A stretch of 64,000 nucleotides of DNA, taken from the NCBI RefSeq assembly GCF_004364345.1, contig NZ_SOCA01000009.1:151805-215804 (forward strand). Direction: 5' to 3'. Under the pieces are notes generated by a model. It was given only the letters and a program-made list of their open reading frames with translations. It was not told the origin of the DNA and made no database searches. This document shows positions 1 through 8,866 of the stretch, in pieces; the stretch's first letter is position 1, and the number at the start of each line of letters is the position of its first letter. The DNA is from Prosthecobacter fusiformis. GTDB lineage: Bacteria; Verrucomicrobiota; Verrucomicrobiia; Verrucomicrobiales; Verrucomicrobiaceae. The position numbers were made by a program, and so were the translations under genes.

Positions 1-1
1 C

Positions 2-1933
2 GTGGCACAGACTTTGCGTAAAATGAAGGGGAATGTGGATTTTAGCCATACCTACATCCAAGGAGCGTTTGGAGCAGCGGTCACCAAGAATGAAAAAATG
101 GTGGCGGCTTTTATGTCAGACCGTTTGCACGGCATCAATTACGTGAGTCTTTGGGACCTTGATTCGGCACAGATGCTAGCTTTGCAGATGCTGCCTGGGA
201 TGAGTATGAACTGCCTGGACTTTTCCCCGGATGGAAAGACCCTGGCGGTGGGACATGGGAACACGGCGATTTCCCTGTGGGATGTGGACAAGATGATCGC
301 GGCAGCTCCGCCGCCTGCGGAAATTCCGGTGGTGGCTTCAAGCGCTCCGAGAGTGCGTCCTAAGGTGGCACAAGCTGAAGAAGAGCCATCTGGTCCTGTG
401 CCCGATGCGGAAGGTCATCTATGGACTTTCCGTCCAGACGGTTCCTGCGCGGTAGAATCCCGCCTGCCATCATTTGGGAAACTGAAAGTGAATGGAAAGC
501 CGTTTGTCAGCCAGCGGGTATCCTACTTCAAGGCAGAAAAGGAGCTGATACGCAGCCCATTTGCCCTGGATCATTTTGGAGTGATCGAAGGGGAGGGGGT
601 GTGGGTGAGCCGCCACTTGGGTGTGCATGCAATGTTCATGATGGCAGAAAATATTCTGCATGCGGTGGACAGCTTTACCAATGTAACTGACAAAGCAGTG
701 AAGACCGAGATCAGTTTTGAAATCGAGTATCCGGCTGATGCCAAAGGGCTACTGACAACTCCGGATGCGCCGTTAACCATCCCACAAGACGGGCGGTTTT
801 CACTGGGGAAGGATGACCTCTGGATCGCGGCTTCAGGGTCTGGAAAAGTGGGGGAAACGCTGGCGGCTGTGCGTGTGCAGACGATCGTCAAGAAGCAGTC
901 TCCCCAGGTGCAATGGGATGCGATGAGCAAAAAGCTGCTGGTCACTTATACCGCAGAGATTCCGCCCGGTGAGACACGCTGGCTGGCGCATGGTGTAAGT
1001 CTGGTCCGACGTTATACTGAGGGGGGGATTGATGCGGTGACTGGTTTTCCCAGCCATGCCGAGGTCGGCTACCATGTGCCTCCTGGAAATGACGCCCAGA
1101 TCCTCAATTTTGGCCGACCTGATCTGGGGAGTCCTGATCATGTGAAGCTTCCTCAATTCTCCTCCACGATGGACGAGGAGAACAGTGATTCTAAAACGAA
1201 ACGAGACCTGGACGGCCTGGGTTTTACCTGGGCAGAGCAACATGACAAGGGGAGATATGGGGAAATGGGAGCGACGAGTGTCTATCAAATCTGGTTTGAG
1301 GGACGCCCTGCAAGGATGAGGCTGCCTGATTCCTTGTTGCAGCCTCATTACAACGGAAAACTGGTGATGCGGTCTGCCATCGTCCTGCATGACCCCATGT
1401 CCCCGGTGATGGTGCAGCGCCAGGATCATAATCTTGAAGGTGGAGCAGCTACCGTATGGCAGGATAAATTTTACAATCCAGATGCGGAGGCCCGGACCGT
1501 GCGCATGAGCTATGTGACTACATTCCGCTCACCTGTGGTGGCTGTGTGGGATGCGAATGGGCAAAAGCGACCACTGGCGGATCTGAAGGACACGGCTTCG
1601 GGACTGGGCGGAGCCTGCGCGTTCGTTTTGGAAGGAGCGGAGCAACCTGCCACACTGCTGGCTTTTCATCGTGAGGGCGCAGCCATATCCGCAAAGATGC
1701 GTTGGCTGGGGCCTCAGGCGATCGCGCTGGATTACGAATTTGTGATCGAGGCAAAAACGACGGTGAATCTTCTCCATGGGGCTTGTCAGCGCCCTTTAAC
1801 AGCTTTTGGTGGGGCGGATAGTGCTTTTTCCGACTGGCTGCCGTTAAAGCTTAAACCTTCAGTTGCACAGCCGGGTCAAACTTCGGTCCAACCTATCATG
1901 TTGCTAAATTATATAGTAAGTCCCTCTCCATGA
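2..1933 (+). CDS. WD40-like N-terminus fused to unknown domain (5' partial)
   Basis: The frame is open to the left edge, so the real start is probably upstream and the GTG at base 2 is only the first possible codon. Residues about 45-100 look like one or two WD40/beta-propeller blades (a LWDLDS turn, then FSPDGKTLAVG and SLWDVD), so more blades probably lie outside the window. A Pro-rich linker follows (about 100-135). The remaining 500 residues are beta-rich and I do not recognise them. The stop overlaps the start of the cupin gene by 4 bp (ATGA), so the two are probably co-translated. Function unknown; it may be a binding or sensor protein. Confidence 0.75.
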   Translation: MAQTLRKMKGNVDFSHTYIQGAFGAAVTKNEKMVAAFMSDRLHGINYVSLWDLDSAQMLALQMLPGMSMNCLDFSPDGKTLAVGHGNTAISLWDVDKMIAAAPPPAEIPVVASSAPRVRPKVAQAEEEPSGPVPDAEGHLWTFRPDGSCAVESRLPSFGKLKVNGKPFVSQRVSYFKAEKELIRSPFALDHFGVIEGEGVWVSRHLGVHAMFMMAENILHAVDSFTNVTDKAVKTEISFEIEYPADAKGLLTTPDAPLTIPQDGRFSLGKDDLWIAASGSGKVGETLAAVRVQTIVKKQSPQVQWDAMSKKLLVTYTAEIPPGETRWLAHGVSLVRRYTEGGIDAVTGFPSHAEVGYHVPPGNDAQILNFGRPDLGSPDHVKLPQFSSTMDEENSDSKTKRDLDGLGFTWAEQHDKGRYGEMGATSVYQIWFEGRPARMRLPDSLLQPHYNGKLVMRSAIVLHDPMSPVMVQRQDHNLEGGAATVWQDKFYNPDAEARTVRMSYVTTFRSPVVAVWDANGQKRPLADLKDTASGLGGACAFVLEGAEQPATLLAFHREGAAISAKMRWLGPQAIALDYEFVIEAKTTVNLLHGACQRPLTAFGGADSAFSDWLPLKLKPSVAQPGQTSVQPIMLLNYIVSPSP

Positions 1934-2406
1934 ACCGTACCCACTCTGAAGATCTGCCCTGGAACACGCAAAATTCGCCACAGAGGAAGTATGGGGTGAT
2001 GAGGCGGGGGCTTTCGCAGGCGGCGGGTTGCCCGAAGGATACGGGGACTTGGGGTGGGGGACATCCGTTTGAGGTGGAGATCCACCGGGTGGCACCGGGG
2101 AAAATCAATTTTCCGCTGCATGAGCATTCGGCGCAGTGGGAGGCTTATTATATTCTCTCCGGAATGGGCCAGGTGCGCGGGCCGAAGGGAACAGAATCGA
2201 TCCAGGCGGGGGATTATTTGGTCTTTCCGCCGGGGGAGGCGCACCAGATCATCAACCATACGGAGGAGGAGCTGACTTTTATGGTGATCGCGGATCAGCC
2301 CCAGGCGGATGCGATCCATTATCCAGAGTCGGGCAAGTGGCTCTTGAAGCCCCAGAAGAAGTGCTTTGAGATGAACGAGGTGGACTACTTTAAGGGGGAA
2401 GAGTGA
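1930..2406 (+). CDS. Cupin domain protein
   Basis: This 158-residue single-domain cupin has both cupin motifs: a first block HEHSAQWEAYYILSGMG, supplying the His, His and Glu metal ligands, and a second block PPGEAHQIINH with the last His. Such proteins bind a metal and are either small enzymes (isomerase, dioxygenase) or sugar/ligand sensors; the sequence does not decide which. There is no signal peptide, so it is probably cytoplasmic. It starts inside the stop of the WD40-like gene (ATGA overlap), which points to one transcript. Confidence 0.85.
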   Translation: MNRTHSEDLPWNTQNSPQRKYGVMRRGLSQAAGCPKDTGTWGGGHPFEVEIHRVAPGKINFPLHEHSAQWEAYYILSGMGQVRGPKGTESIQAGDYLVFPPGEAHQIINHTEEELTFMVIADQPQADAIHYPESGKWLLKPQKKCFEMNEVDYFKGEE

Positions 2407-2417
2407 GGAGTGGTGCA

Positions 2418-2452
2418 CAAAAAAGGCGCTGACCGTGGGAACGGGCAGCGCC
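2418..2452 (-). terminator. Rho-independent terminator of the L,D-transpeptidase gene
   Basis: GGCGCTG (2425-2431) pairs with CAGCGCC (2446-2452), and inside it CCGT pairs with ACGG around a GGGA loop. Read on the minus strand the hairpin is followed by a run of six T, the classic layout. On the plus strand no T-run follows, so it is at best a weak terminator for the cupin gene. Confidence 0.75.
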
Positions 2453-2473
2453 TGGGAAAAGGGGATGGTTTAG

Positions 2474-3382
2474 TTATTGACCAGGGGCGGGCTCGGCAGG
2501 CTTGACCTCTTCAACCGGGGTGGCTGGTGCGGGTGCGTCTGGGACGGATTCGAGAGCCTGTGTAGGAGCGGGGGTGGGCGCAGGCAGAGTGGTGATGGTG
2601 GTGGTGCCGGTAGGGGTGGTGGCCGGGGTAGTCGCTGAGGCATCAGGGCCAGGGCCGTTCGGATCATCGGCTGCCAGGCTGGTGGCTTCTTTTTGACCAG
2701 CGACATCGGCTTTGGCCTTGGCGGCAGCCAGCTTGGCGGCATTGGCTTTGGACTTGGCGTTGGACTGCTTCAGGTAGGTGGCGTAGTCCGGGCCGCTGCC
2801 GACGATGGTGACTGGGGTGCCAAGGGTGACGCTGCGATAGATGGTGCCGGCGAATTTGGATGGCAGGCGGATGCAGCCGTGGGAGGCGCGGCGGCCTGGG
2901 CGGGGGATGGGACCGATGTGCATGCCCACGCCATCATTGGTGAGGCGCATGAAATAGGTCATCTTGGCGGCTTCAAAGCGGCCACCGGGTGGCAGGAGGT
3001 CGCGTCCTTGTTTGAAATCTGAATTAACCAGCTTGCCGTTGGCATCGTAGCCTTTGCCATAAAGGTTGGAGACTTTGTCCGCGACTTTTTCGATGATTTT
3101 GAATTCACCGGTGGGGGTGGGGAAGCTGGTGATGCCGGTGGCGACGTAGGTCCAGCCGATCTGGTCCTTGCCGTTGTAAAGGTAGGCGATCTGCTCATCC
3201 ACGTTGATCTTGATGGAGGTGATGCTCTTGCCTTCGCCGGTCCATTCAAAGAGTCCGGTACGCTTTTGGGCCTCTGCTGCGGGCGGAGGCTCCGCCGTGG
3301 GGGTCTTACAGGATGAAAGACCGAGAGCAGCCACCAGGATGGTGCTTTGGAGAGTGATTCGCAGGATGCGGTTATGGGACAT
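2474..3382 (-). CDS. L,D-transpeptidase lipoprotein (YkuD family)
   Basis: The 302-residue protein begins with a lipoprotein signal ending in LSSC, so it should be anchored in the cell envelope. The YkuD catalytic signature is complete: HIGPIPRPGRRASHGCIRL, with the nucleophile Cys in SHGC and the conserved Arg two residues later. Enzymes of this family make 3-3 peptidoglycan cross-links or attach lipoproteins to peptidoglycan. After the domain (about residue 205) there is an Ala/Lys-rich, probably helical stretch and then a Pro/Thr/Ala-rich tail of about 70 residues, perhaps a wall-spanning spacer. It is transcribed alone with its own terminator. Confidence 0.92.
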   Translation of the reverse strand: MSHNRILRITLQSTILVAALGLSSCKTPTAEPPPAAEAQKRTGLFEWTGEGKSITSIKINVDEQIAYLYNGKDQIGWTYVATGITSFPTPTGEFKIIEKVADKVSNLYGKGYDANGKLVNSDFKQGRDLLPPGGRFEAAKMTYFMRLTNDGVGMHIGPIPRPGRRASHGCIRLPSKFAGTIYRSVTLGTPVTIVGSGPDYATYLKQSNAKSKANAAKLAAAKAKADVAGQKEATSLAADDPNGPGPDASATTPATTPTGTTTITTLPAPTPAPTQALESVPDAPAPATPVEEVKPAEPAPGQ

Positions 3383-3422
3383 GGTCTGGCAGACTACGCC
3401 TAATTTCCGCTTGACTCAAGGG

Positions 3423-4082
3423 TCAGCACGATTTGGCGAAGATTTCGAGCAATTCGCCCGGCTGGGAAATGATGTGATCTGCACCGTTTTCGGTGAGTTC
3501 CTGGACGGAGCGGAAACCCCAGTCCACCCCGATGGCGAGCATGCCAGCGCTTTTGGCGAACTGCATATCGATGCCTGAATCGCCGACGTAGGCGCATTCA
3601 TGGATGCTGATTCCTAGGGAGGCGGCGGCTTCTAAGGCACCTGCAGGATCGGGTTTATGAGGGACTTCCTGACGCTGGCCGAGAATGATATCAAAGCTGC
3701 CAGGGCCGAAGAAGTGCTCGGTCATGGGGACGGTAAAACGGTGGGCTTTATTGGAGATGACGCCGAGCTTCAAGCCGTTTGCTCTGAGTGAGTCAAGAGC
3801 CGGGACGATGCCGTCATAAGGCAGGGTCTGCTGCTGCCACAGGGTGTTATAAAGGGTCCGGTATTCCTCTGTACAAATCCGGATGAGTTCACTGTTGCGG
3901 TGGGCTGCCGGCAGGGCGCGCTCGACGAGTTTTTCCATGCCGTCCCCGACCATCTGTTTGAAAATTTCGATGTCACAGCGGGGGTAGCTGCGGGCATCCA
4001 GCATACGGTTGATGGATTCGGCGATGTCCGCGAGGGAATTGATGAGGGTGCCGTCGAGGTCGAAGATGAAAGCTTTCAGCAT
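3423..4082 (-). CDS. HAD hydrolase, phosphoglycolate phosphatase-like
   Basis: This 219-residue protein has all HAD motifs: FDLDGTLINS (motif I, nucleophile Asp), VISNKAH (motif II Ser/Asn), KPDPAGA (motif III Lys) and VGDSGIDM (motif IV). The helical cap between motifs I and II is the C1 type of phosphoglycolate phosphatase, pyrophosphatase PpaX and beta-phosphoglucomutase. The order fits Gph best, but substrate cannot be fixed from sequence. It lies 40 bp from the L,D-transpeptidase start on the same strand. Confidence 0.88.
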   Translation of the reverse strand: MLKAFIFDLDGTLINSLADIAESINRMLDARSYPRCDIEIFKQMVGDGMEKLVERALPAAHRNSELIRICTEEYRTLYNTLWQQQTLPYDGIVPALDSLRANGLKLGVISNKAHRFTVPMTEHFFGPGSFDIILGQRQEVPHKPDPAGALEAAASLGISIHECAYVGDSGIDMQFAKSAGMLAIGVDWGFRSVQELTENGADHIISQPGELLEIFAKSC

Positions 4083-4135
4083 GCTGTGTGATGGCCCGGG
4101 ATGCAGGAGACTTCAAGCATGCCTGTGTTACGGAG

Positions 4136-5230
4136 TCAAAGGCCGGACTGGGTGTCACCAGATTCCAGGAGGATGGGATTTTTGAGATCCCAGACGACAG
4201 GTGTGCCTTTTTGCTGGGCGGCGAGCCAGTTCAGACCTGCGTTGTAGATGATTTCGTGCGCTCCATCAAACAGGGTGATGCGGGTGCTGCCGGAGATTTT
4301 GCGAAACAGAACGGGCTTGGGGGTGCGGAGGGTCTCCTTCAGGAGTCTGGATTCGGTGGAGCCGGGCATCCAGCCAGGGCGTTTGGAACCGGGGGGAAGG
4401 ATGGATATGTAAAGAGGGTCAGGCTCGGGAGCCGGCCAGGAGGATGGGCGTTGCTGGGTTTCATAATAGCTCTGAATCTCCTGGTCCGGCAGGGTTTCAG
4501 CAGCGGCCTGGTTGAAGGCTAACAAACTATGCCGAAATGGAACGCTGCCCAGGCGGCCATCCTGGATGCCATGATTGAGGTCCAGGGGCAGCTGTCTGGC
4601 CCGGGACAGCCAAGTCAGGGGCGAGCGCTTGATGGCTTCCTGCAATCGTGCGTCTGTCGGCGGTCCACCGAGGGAGGCTTCGATGTTCTGAGCATAACCA
4701 TCGGGGCGGCCGTTTCTCAGATGCTCGCTATGCCAGGCTGCGATGTCGCTGATGCCGCACCAGGCTGAGACGCCCGCCCAGATTTCCGGATGCCTGCCCG
4801 CCATAAGCATGGCCATATGGCCGCCACCGCTGACGCCGATGAGGTAGATGCGGCTGGTATCCACGGCCTGGCTCTTTTTCATGTGCTCCACTGCATCAAC
4901 AACGTCCTGCACGGCCAGGTCGCTGCCCATGGCCTCGGGTGTGTTGTTAGGCCCGCGGAAATTGGGGGCGATGAAATGCCAACCCATTTGACTGCACCAG
5001 TGGGCGTAGGCACGGCCATTGGAGCTTTGTTTATAGTCGCTGCTCCAAGTGTGGAGCCCGACGAGCAGGGGGCGGGCTTCCGTGCCGGGTGGAGACCACG
5101 CCAGTGCAGGCTGTTCTGTCTGGTCGGCAGAGCTGCGGACTTGGATATGCTGGAGGTTGGGTGGCCAGGCCTGGGCGTAGGCTAGGTGGCAGGCCAAGAA
5201 AAAGATCCCGGTGACAAAAATGGATTGCAT
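4136..5230 (-). CDS. Secreted alpha/beta hydrolase (prolyl-oligopeptidase/dienelactone hydrolase-like)
   Basis: I chose the ATG at 5230 because it gives a clean Sec signal (MQSIFVTGIFFLACHLAYAQA) and 364 residues; a longer frame to 5317 adds 29 residues that do not look like protein. The nucleophile elbow is GVSGGGHMA (G-x-S-x-G) and the likely catalytic His is in FDGAHEI near the C-terminus. VSAWCGISD after the elbow is usual in S9-type esterases. Probably a periplasmic or outer-surface esterase; substrate unknown. Confidence 0.85.
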   Translation of the reverse strand: MQSIFVTGIFFLACHLAYAQAWPPNLQHIQVRSSADQTEQPALAWSPPGTEARPLLVGLHTWSSDYKQSSNGRAYAHWCSQMGWHFIAPNFRGPNNTPEAMGSDLAVQDVVDAVEHMKKSQAVDTSRIYLIGVSGGGHMAMLMAGRHPEIWAGVSAWCGISDIAAWHSEHLRNGRPDGYAQNIEASLGGPPTDARLQEAIKRSPLTWLSRARQLPLDLNHGIQDGRLGSVPFRHSLLAFNQAAAETLPDQEIQSYYETQQRPSSWPAPEPDPLYISILPPGSKRPGWMPGSTESRLLKETLRTPKPVLFRKISGSTRITLFDGAHEIIYNAGLNWLAAQQKGTPVVWDLKNPILLESGDTQSGL

Positions 5231-5398
5231 GGAATCCAGAGGGTCCAACGAAGGACGGGGAGCATCAAGAATAAAATGATGCTGAGGAAGGCAACTGCTA
5301 GTGAGTGTCAAAATCAACCTAAGATGACATTTCGGTCATTTATCGACAAGTCTTTGCAAGCGCAGGAATACCCAGCGAAGATGGGGCTGCATCCTTTT

Positions 5399-5884
5399 AT
5401 GAGGCTTCAACAACAAATCATCTCTGCGATCTTGATGTTGGTTTATGCCTTCACCGGTACATCCATGCTTCCGGCAATATTTGTTATGCTGGCGGTGTAT
5501 GATGGCAGCCATAGCATCCAGGTCCGGGAATCGGATCGCGGGACCCATCTGCTGCTCCATCATGATGCGGGGAATTATACACCGGCTGTTTGTGATCATG
5601 AGAATCGGGTGGCCAAATTCATGGTCACCCTTTGCAGACCAGATCATGAGGGAGATCACTGCCTGCTGTCAGCGCACATGAGGGTCAGCATAACTTCCGA
5701 AGATCATTCTCTCAAGGGACTGGCGAAAAGCAATCAGATGCTCAACTACGGGGCGACCGAAAAGCTGGTGTTCAGCTTTCCCAGATATTCGGATAACGAA
5801 GCACAGGCAAGGATGAATGACCTGGGCCAAGCTTGTCTGAAGCACCGCCAGGAGAATTGGGGTACGGTGCAGATGCTGGTTTGA
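5399..5884 (+). CDS. Small exported protein of unknown function
   Basis: The ATG at 5399 gives 161 residues with a plausible Sec signal (MRLQQQ, then IISAILMLVYAFTG). ATGs at 5324 and 5381 are alternatives, and a longer frame reaches 5186. The mature part has a DGSHSIQVRESDRG stretch followed by beta-rich sequence. I recognise no family. It is somewhat AT-richer than its neighbours and stands alone between a minus-strand hydrolase and the flavin cassette; co-transcription with the latter is unlikely because about 320 bp separate them. Confidence 0.55.
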   Translation: MRLQQQIISAILMLVYAFTGTSMLPAIFVMLAVYDGSHSIQVRESDRGTHLLLHHDAGNYTPAVCDHENRVAKFMVTLCRPDHEGDHCLLSAHMRVSITSEDHSLKGLAKSNQMLNYGATEKLVFSFPRYSDNEAQARMNDLGQACLKHRQENWGTVQMLV

Positions 5885-6203
5885 GAGGTGAGAAATGCGC
5901 GTGCCGCCATACCGCGTGCTTCTTCAGCCCGGTGGCCCATGTCGGTCCCATGAGCGGTTAGAGAAGCAAATGCAAATCATCATTTGTTAGGGGGTGGCTC
6001 AGCCGTACGAGCGCCACATCTGTCTCTTCACCCTCCCTGTGCTTCATGGGCATGCAGTTCAATATCCATGCAGAGGCGACTACAGGCCAGCACAACCCTG
6101 CCCTGATGACAGCCACAATTTCTTCACCGCTCCGTCCAACATGTCCATTACCAAGCCAGCCCATCCCGAGACTTTCATGCGGGAACTTATAAACAAGCCG
6201 TTG
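5885..6203 (+). other. Non-coding leader before the flavin cassette
   Basis: This 319-bp stretch lies between the small exported protein and the DUF3570 start. The DUF3570 frame stays open back to 5994, but translation of 5994-6203 gives Cys/His/Pro-rich sequence unlike protein, so I treat it as leader. I see no good -35/-10 pair and no match to the FMN riboswitch core. It probably holds the cassette promoter. Confidence 0.4.
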
Positions 6204-7358
6204 ATGAGACCCCGTACTCTGGCTCCGCTGCTGCTGCCCACGATTTCCCTGGGTGCGGCTGAACATCTGCGCTTTGACTCCAGCTATCAGACCTATGAGG
6301 AGGCCAATGGCCGCATAGCCGTGGAGTCCTGGTATTACCGTGGTGAAATGAATCTCACGGATGAAACCCTGTTTAAATTCCAGCTCTTGAGAGATGCCAT
6401 TAGTGGCGCATCGCCGACGGGGGCACTGCCGGGGGGCACCCAGCCATTTCTTTCGGACGTGGAGGATGTGCGTAATGGGATCCTGGGTGCATTGTCGCAT
6501 CAGTTTGGAGACCATCGGGTGGAGGTGGAGTTTTCCCGCAGCAAGGAACATGACTACCTTTCGTATGGGCTGTCTCTGAGTGACCGCTGGGAGTTAAACC
6601 AGAAGAATACGACGCTGTCTATGGGGTTGAATTACCTGGACGATTCCATTGTGGTGCTGGGGATTGAGGATCAGTCAAAAAAGAGTTATGACCTTTTCTT
6701 TGGGGTGACCCAGCTGCTGGACAAAAACACGGTGCTGGCTGCGAACCTGACGGTGGGATACAGCGAAGGATATCTGAATGATCCGTATAAGGCCATCCAG
6801 CGCACAGACATTGTCTCTGTTTCCGATGGAATGGGAGGGATGATTGATTTCCCGACGACAAACCTGTATCGGGAAAATCGCCCGGACAGCAGGCTGCGAG
6901 GGGTGTTGCAATTGCAAGGAACGAGGTTTTTTGACAAGTTTCAAGCCGCGTTGGACGCGACGGTGAGGCTGTCCACCGATGATTATGGTGTGTTTTCCCA
7001 GAGTCTTCAGGTGGAATGGAGGCAAGCGCTTGGGAGCAGGCTGGAGCTGACGCCGTTTTTCCGTTACTACAGGCAGAACGCGGCCGATTTTTTCCACAAT
7101 ACCCTGGATGATGTGTCTGTGGCAGACCCTGCGGAATATCCCAGCGGAAGGGGGCCACACTATTCGGCGGATTATCGCCTTTCCTCCATGAGCTCTCTGA
7201 GCCTTGGGCTGAAGGCCCGCTGGCGTGTGAGTGATAACATCTCCCTGTCTGCCGCCTATGAGCTTTATGACATGAGCGGCACAGGATCACAGCAGGCACC
7301 TGCTCAGGCTTATCCGACGGCGAGCATATGGACCTTTGGCGTGACCATCGAATTTTAA
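6204..7358 (+). CDS. DUF3570 outer-membrane beta-barrel with candidate flavin-acceptor motif
   Basis: The ATG at 6204 gives a Sec signal (MRPRTLAPLLLPTISLGAAE) and 384 residues; ATGs at 6141 and 6177 are alternatives. The mature chain alternates beta strands with Tyr/Trp-rich girdles and ends in WTFGVTIEF, a C-terminal Phe typical of outer-membrane barrels. It matches the DUF3570 pattern. Residues 64-70 read DAISGAS, which fits the D-x-x-[ST]-G-A-[ST] site to which ApbE enzymes attach FMN, with Ser70 as possible acceptor. The ApbE-family gene begins 3 bp after its stop. Function in the family is unproven. Confidence 0.85.
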   Translation: MRPRTLAPLLLPTISLGAAEHLRFDSSYQTYEEANGRIAVESWYYRGEMNLTDETLFKFQLLRDAISGASPTGALPGGTQPFLSDVEDVRNGILGALSHQFGDHRVEVEFSRSKEHDYLSYGLSLSDRWELNQKNTTLSMGLNYLDDSIVVLGIEDQSKKSYDLFFGVTQLLDKNTVLAANLTVGYSEGYLNDPYKAIQRTDIVSVSDGMGGMIDFPTTNLYRENRPDSRLRGVLQLQGTRFFDKFQAALDATVRLSTDDYGVFSQSLQVEWRQALGSRLELTPFFRYYRQNAADFFHNTLDDVSVADPAEYPSGRGPHYSADYRLSSMSSLSLGLKARWRVSDNISLSAAYELYDMSGTGSQQAPAQAYPTASIWTFGVTIEF

Positions 7359-7361
7359 ACC

Positions 7362-8339
7362 ATGTCCGCTCACCAACAAAACCAACCGATGCGGATCACG
7401 CCGGACAGCCGTGGAGTGCGGAGTATTCCTTTCCATGCTTTGGGGGCACCCTGCGGTGTCCAGTTTCGATGCGATGACGATAAAAGGTCATTGCAATTTG
7501 TGGCGGATGCCTTGGGCTGGCTGGGTCATTTTGAAGCGAAGTTTTCACGCTTTCGTGCTGATTCCATGGTCACCCGAATCAACGAGGCAGCAGGGAAACA
7601 ATGGGTGGAAGTGGACCCGGAGATGGAGCAGATGCTGGACATCGGAGATGCGATGCACCGCTTGACTGCGGGTTTGCTGGACCCTGCCATGCTGCCCCTG
7701 CTGCGAGTGTGGGATTGGAAAAAAGTGCATGCGGCACTGCCTGATGAGGAGACCATCCGGGAGGCGCTGGACCTGTGTAACTGGAGCGAGGTGGAAAGGA
7801 GTCCAGGAAAGATCCGGCTGCCAAGAAAGGGCATGGGCCTGGATTTTGGCGGCTTTGGCAAAGAGCATGCGGTGGACCAGATCGCCAGTATAGCGCGGCA
7901 GCATGGGATTGAGGATCTGCTGGTGGATCTGGGGCGTGATATCTTTGCGATGGGCGGGAACGGGCTGCATCCGTTTTGGCATGTGGGCATCCAGGACGGC
8001 ATCCAGACGGAGCGTTGCATTGGTGGTCTGGCGGTCTCCAACTATGCCGTATGTGCCTCAGGCGACTATGCGCGGAGGTTTGAACATAAGGGGGTGCGCT
8101 ATGGGCACATCCTGGACCGCCGGACCGGCTGGCCTGTGTGCCATGGCCTGAGGGCGGTGACCGTCCTGGCACCGACCTGCCTTGTGGCCGGGATCTATTC
8201 CACCTGTGTGTTTGTCCTGGGCAGGCGGGAGGGGATGCAATTCGTGCAGAACGCTCCGGGAGTGGAGGCCTGCCTACAGGATGAACAAGGGATTTCAGGG
8301 ACAGAGCATTTTAGCAAACACCAAGTCAAAGCGGCTTAA
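7362..8339 (+). CDS. ApbE-family FAD:protein FMN transferase (variant metal site)
   Basis: The 325-residue protein has the ApbE landmarks in order: FSRFRADSMVTRIN (about 61-74), DFGGFGKEHAVD (161-172), LLVDLGRDIFAMGG (186-199), GHILDRRTG (248-256) and VTVLAPTCLVAGIYST (266-281). Family members transfer FMN from FAD to Thr/Ser of exported redox proteins using Mg2+. Two oddities: position 277 is Gly where the metal-ligand Asp of the A-D-x-x-x-T motif is expected (Thr281 is kept), and no signal peptide or lipobox is visible although most ApbE proteins are exported. It may act in the cytoplasm or have altered metal binding. Confidence 0.88.
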   Translation: MSAHQQNQPMRITPDSRGVRSIPFHALGAPCGVQFRCDDDKRSLQFVADALGWLGHFEAKFSRFRADSMVTRINEAAGKQWVEVDPEMEQMLDIGDAMHRLTAGLLDPAMLPLLRVWDWKKVHAALPDEETIREALDLCNWSEVERSPGKIRLPRKGMGLDFGGFGKEHAVDQIASIARQHGIEDLLVDLGRDIFAMGGNGLHPFWHVGIQDGIQTERCIGGLAVSNYAVCASGDYARRFEHKGVRYGHILDRRTGWPVCHGLRAVTVLAPTCLVAGIYSTCVFVLGRREGMQFVQNAPGVEACLQDEQGISGTEHFSKHQVKAA

Positions 8340-8360
8340 AACGATACCAACTCAAATCAT

Positions 8361-8849
8361 ATGAAATACATCATCAGTCTTGTCATTACCGTCTGCTTCA
8401 GCCTAACCATGATTGTCGCGGGGGAACCTGCGGTCGGATCCGCTCTGCCGGATCTTGGCAGTCTGCTGCCTGGATCCGCCCTGCCAAAAACGGCGGGTAA
8501 AGTGGTCTTAGTGGACTTTTGGGCATCCTGGTGCGCGCCTTGCAAGGCATCCTTTGCCACGATGTCGCGCTTGCATCAAAAGTATGCGGCTCAGGGCTTG
8601 GTGATCATTGGCATCGGGGTGGATGAGGAGAAGGAAAAGTTCCTGTCATTTGCAGCCAAACAGCAACCCGGTTTCACCCTGGTGCATGATGCCGGACAGG
8701 CAGCGGCCGGTTTTTTTAATCCGCCGACGATGCCAACGAGCTATCTCGTCGATCGCAGCGGTAAGATCCGGCACATTCACAAGGGATTTAAAGGTGCGAA
8801 GACCGAGGCCGAATACACGGCGGAGATTGAGGAACTGCTGAGCAAATAA
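8361..8849 (+). CDS. TlpA/ResA-like periplasmic thioredoxin
   Basis: The 162-residue protein has a Sec signal (hydrophobic 4-20) and a thioredoxin fold with WCAPC (Cys58, Cys61) after VVLVDFWAS, and the cis-Pro region PTMPTSYLVD. It should be a membrane-associated or periplasmic thiol-disulfide oxidoreductase of the TlpA/AhpC-TSA group. It starts 21 bp after the ApbE stop and 17 bp before the DUF4266 gene, whose product has two Cys at its C-terminus and could be its substrate (inference). Confidence 0.93.
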   Translation: MKYIISLVITVCFSLTMIVAGEPAVGSALPDLGSLLPGSALPKTAGKVVLVDFWASWCAPCKASFATMSRLHQKYAAQGLVIIGIGVDEEKEKFLSFAAKQQPGFTLVHDAGQAAAGFFNPPTMPTSYLVDRSGKIRHIHKGFKGAKTEAEYTAEIEELLSK

Positions 8850-8866
8850 CTCTACGACCAACCGAG

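Noticed and set aside
5885..6203. FMN riboswitch before the flavin cassette
   Set aside because: No match to the conserved core could be found by eye.
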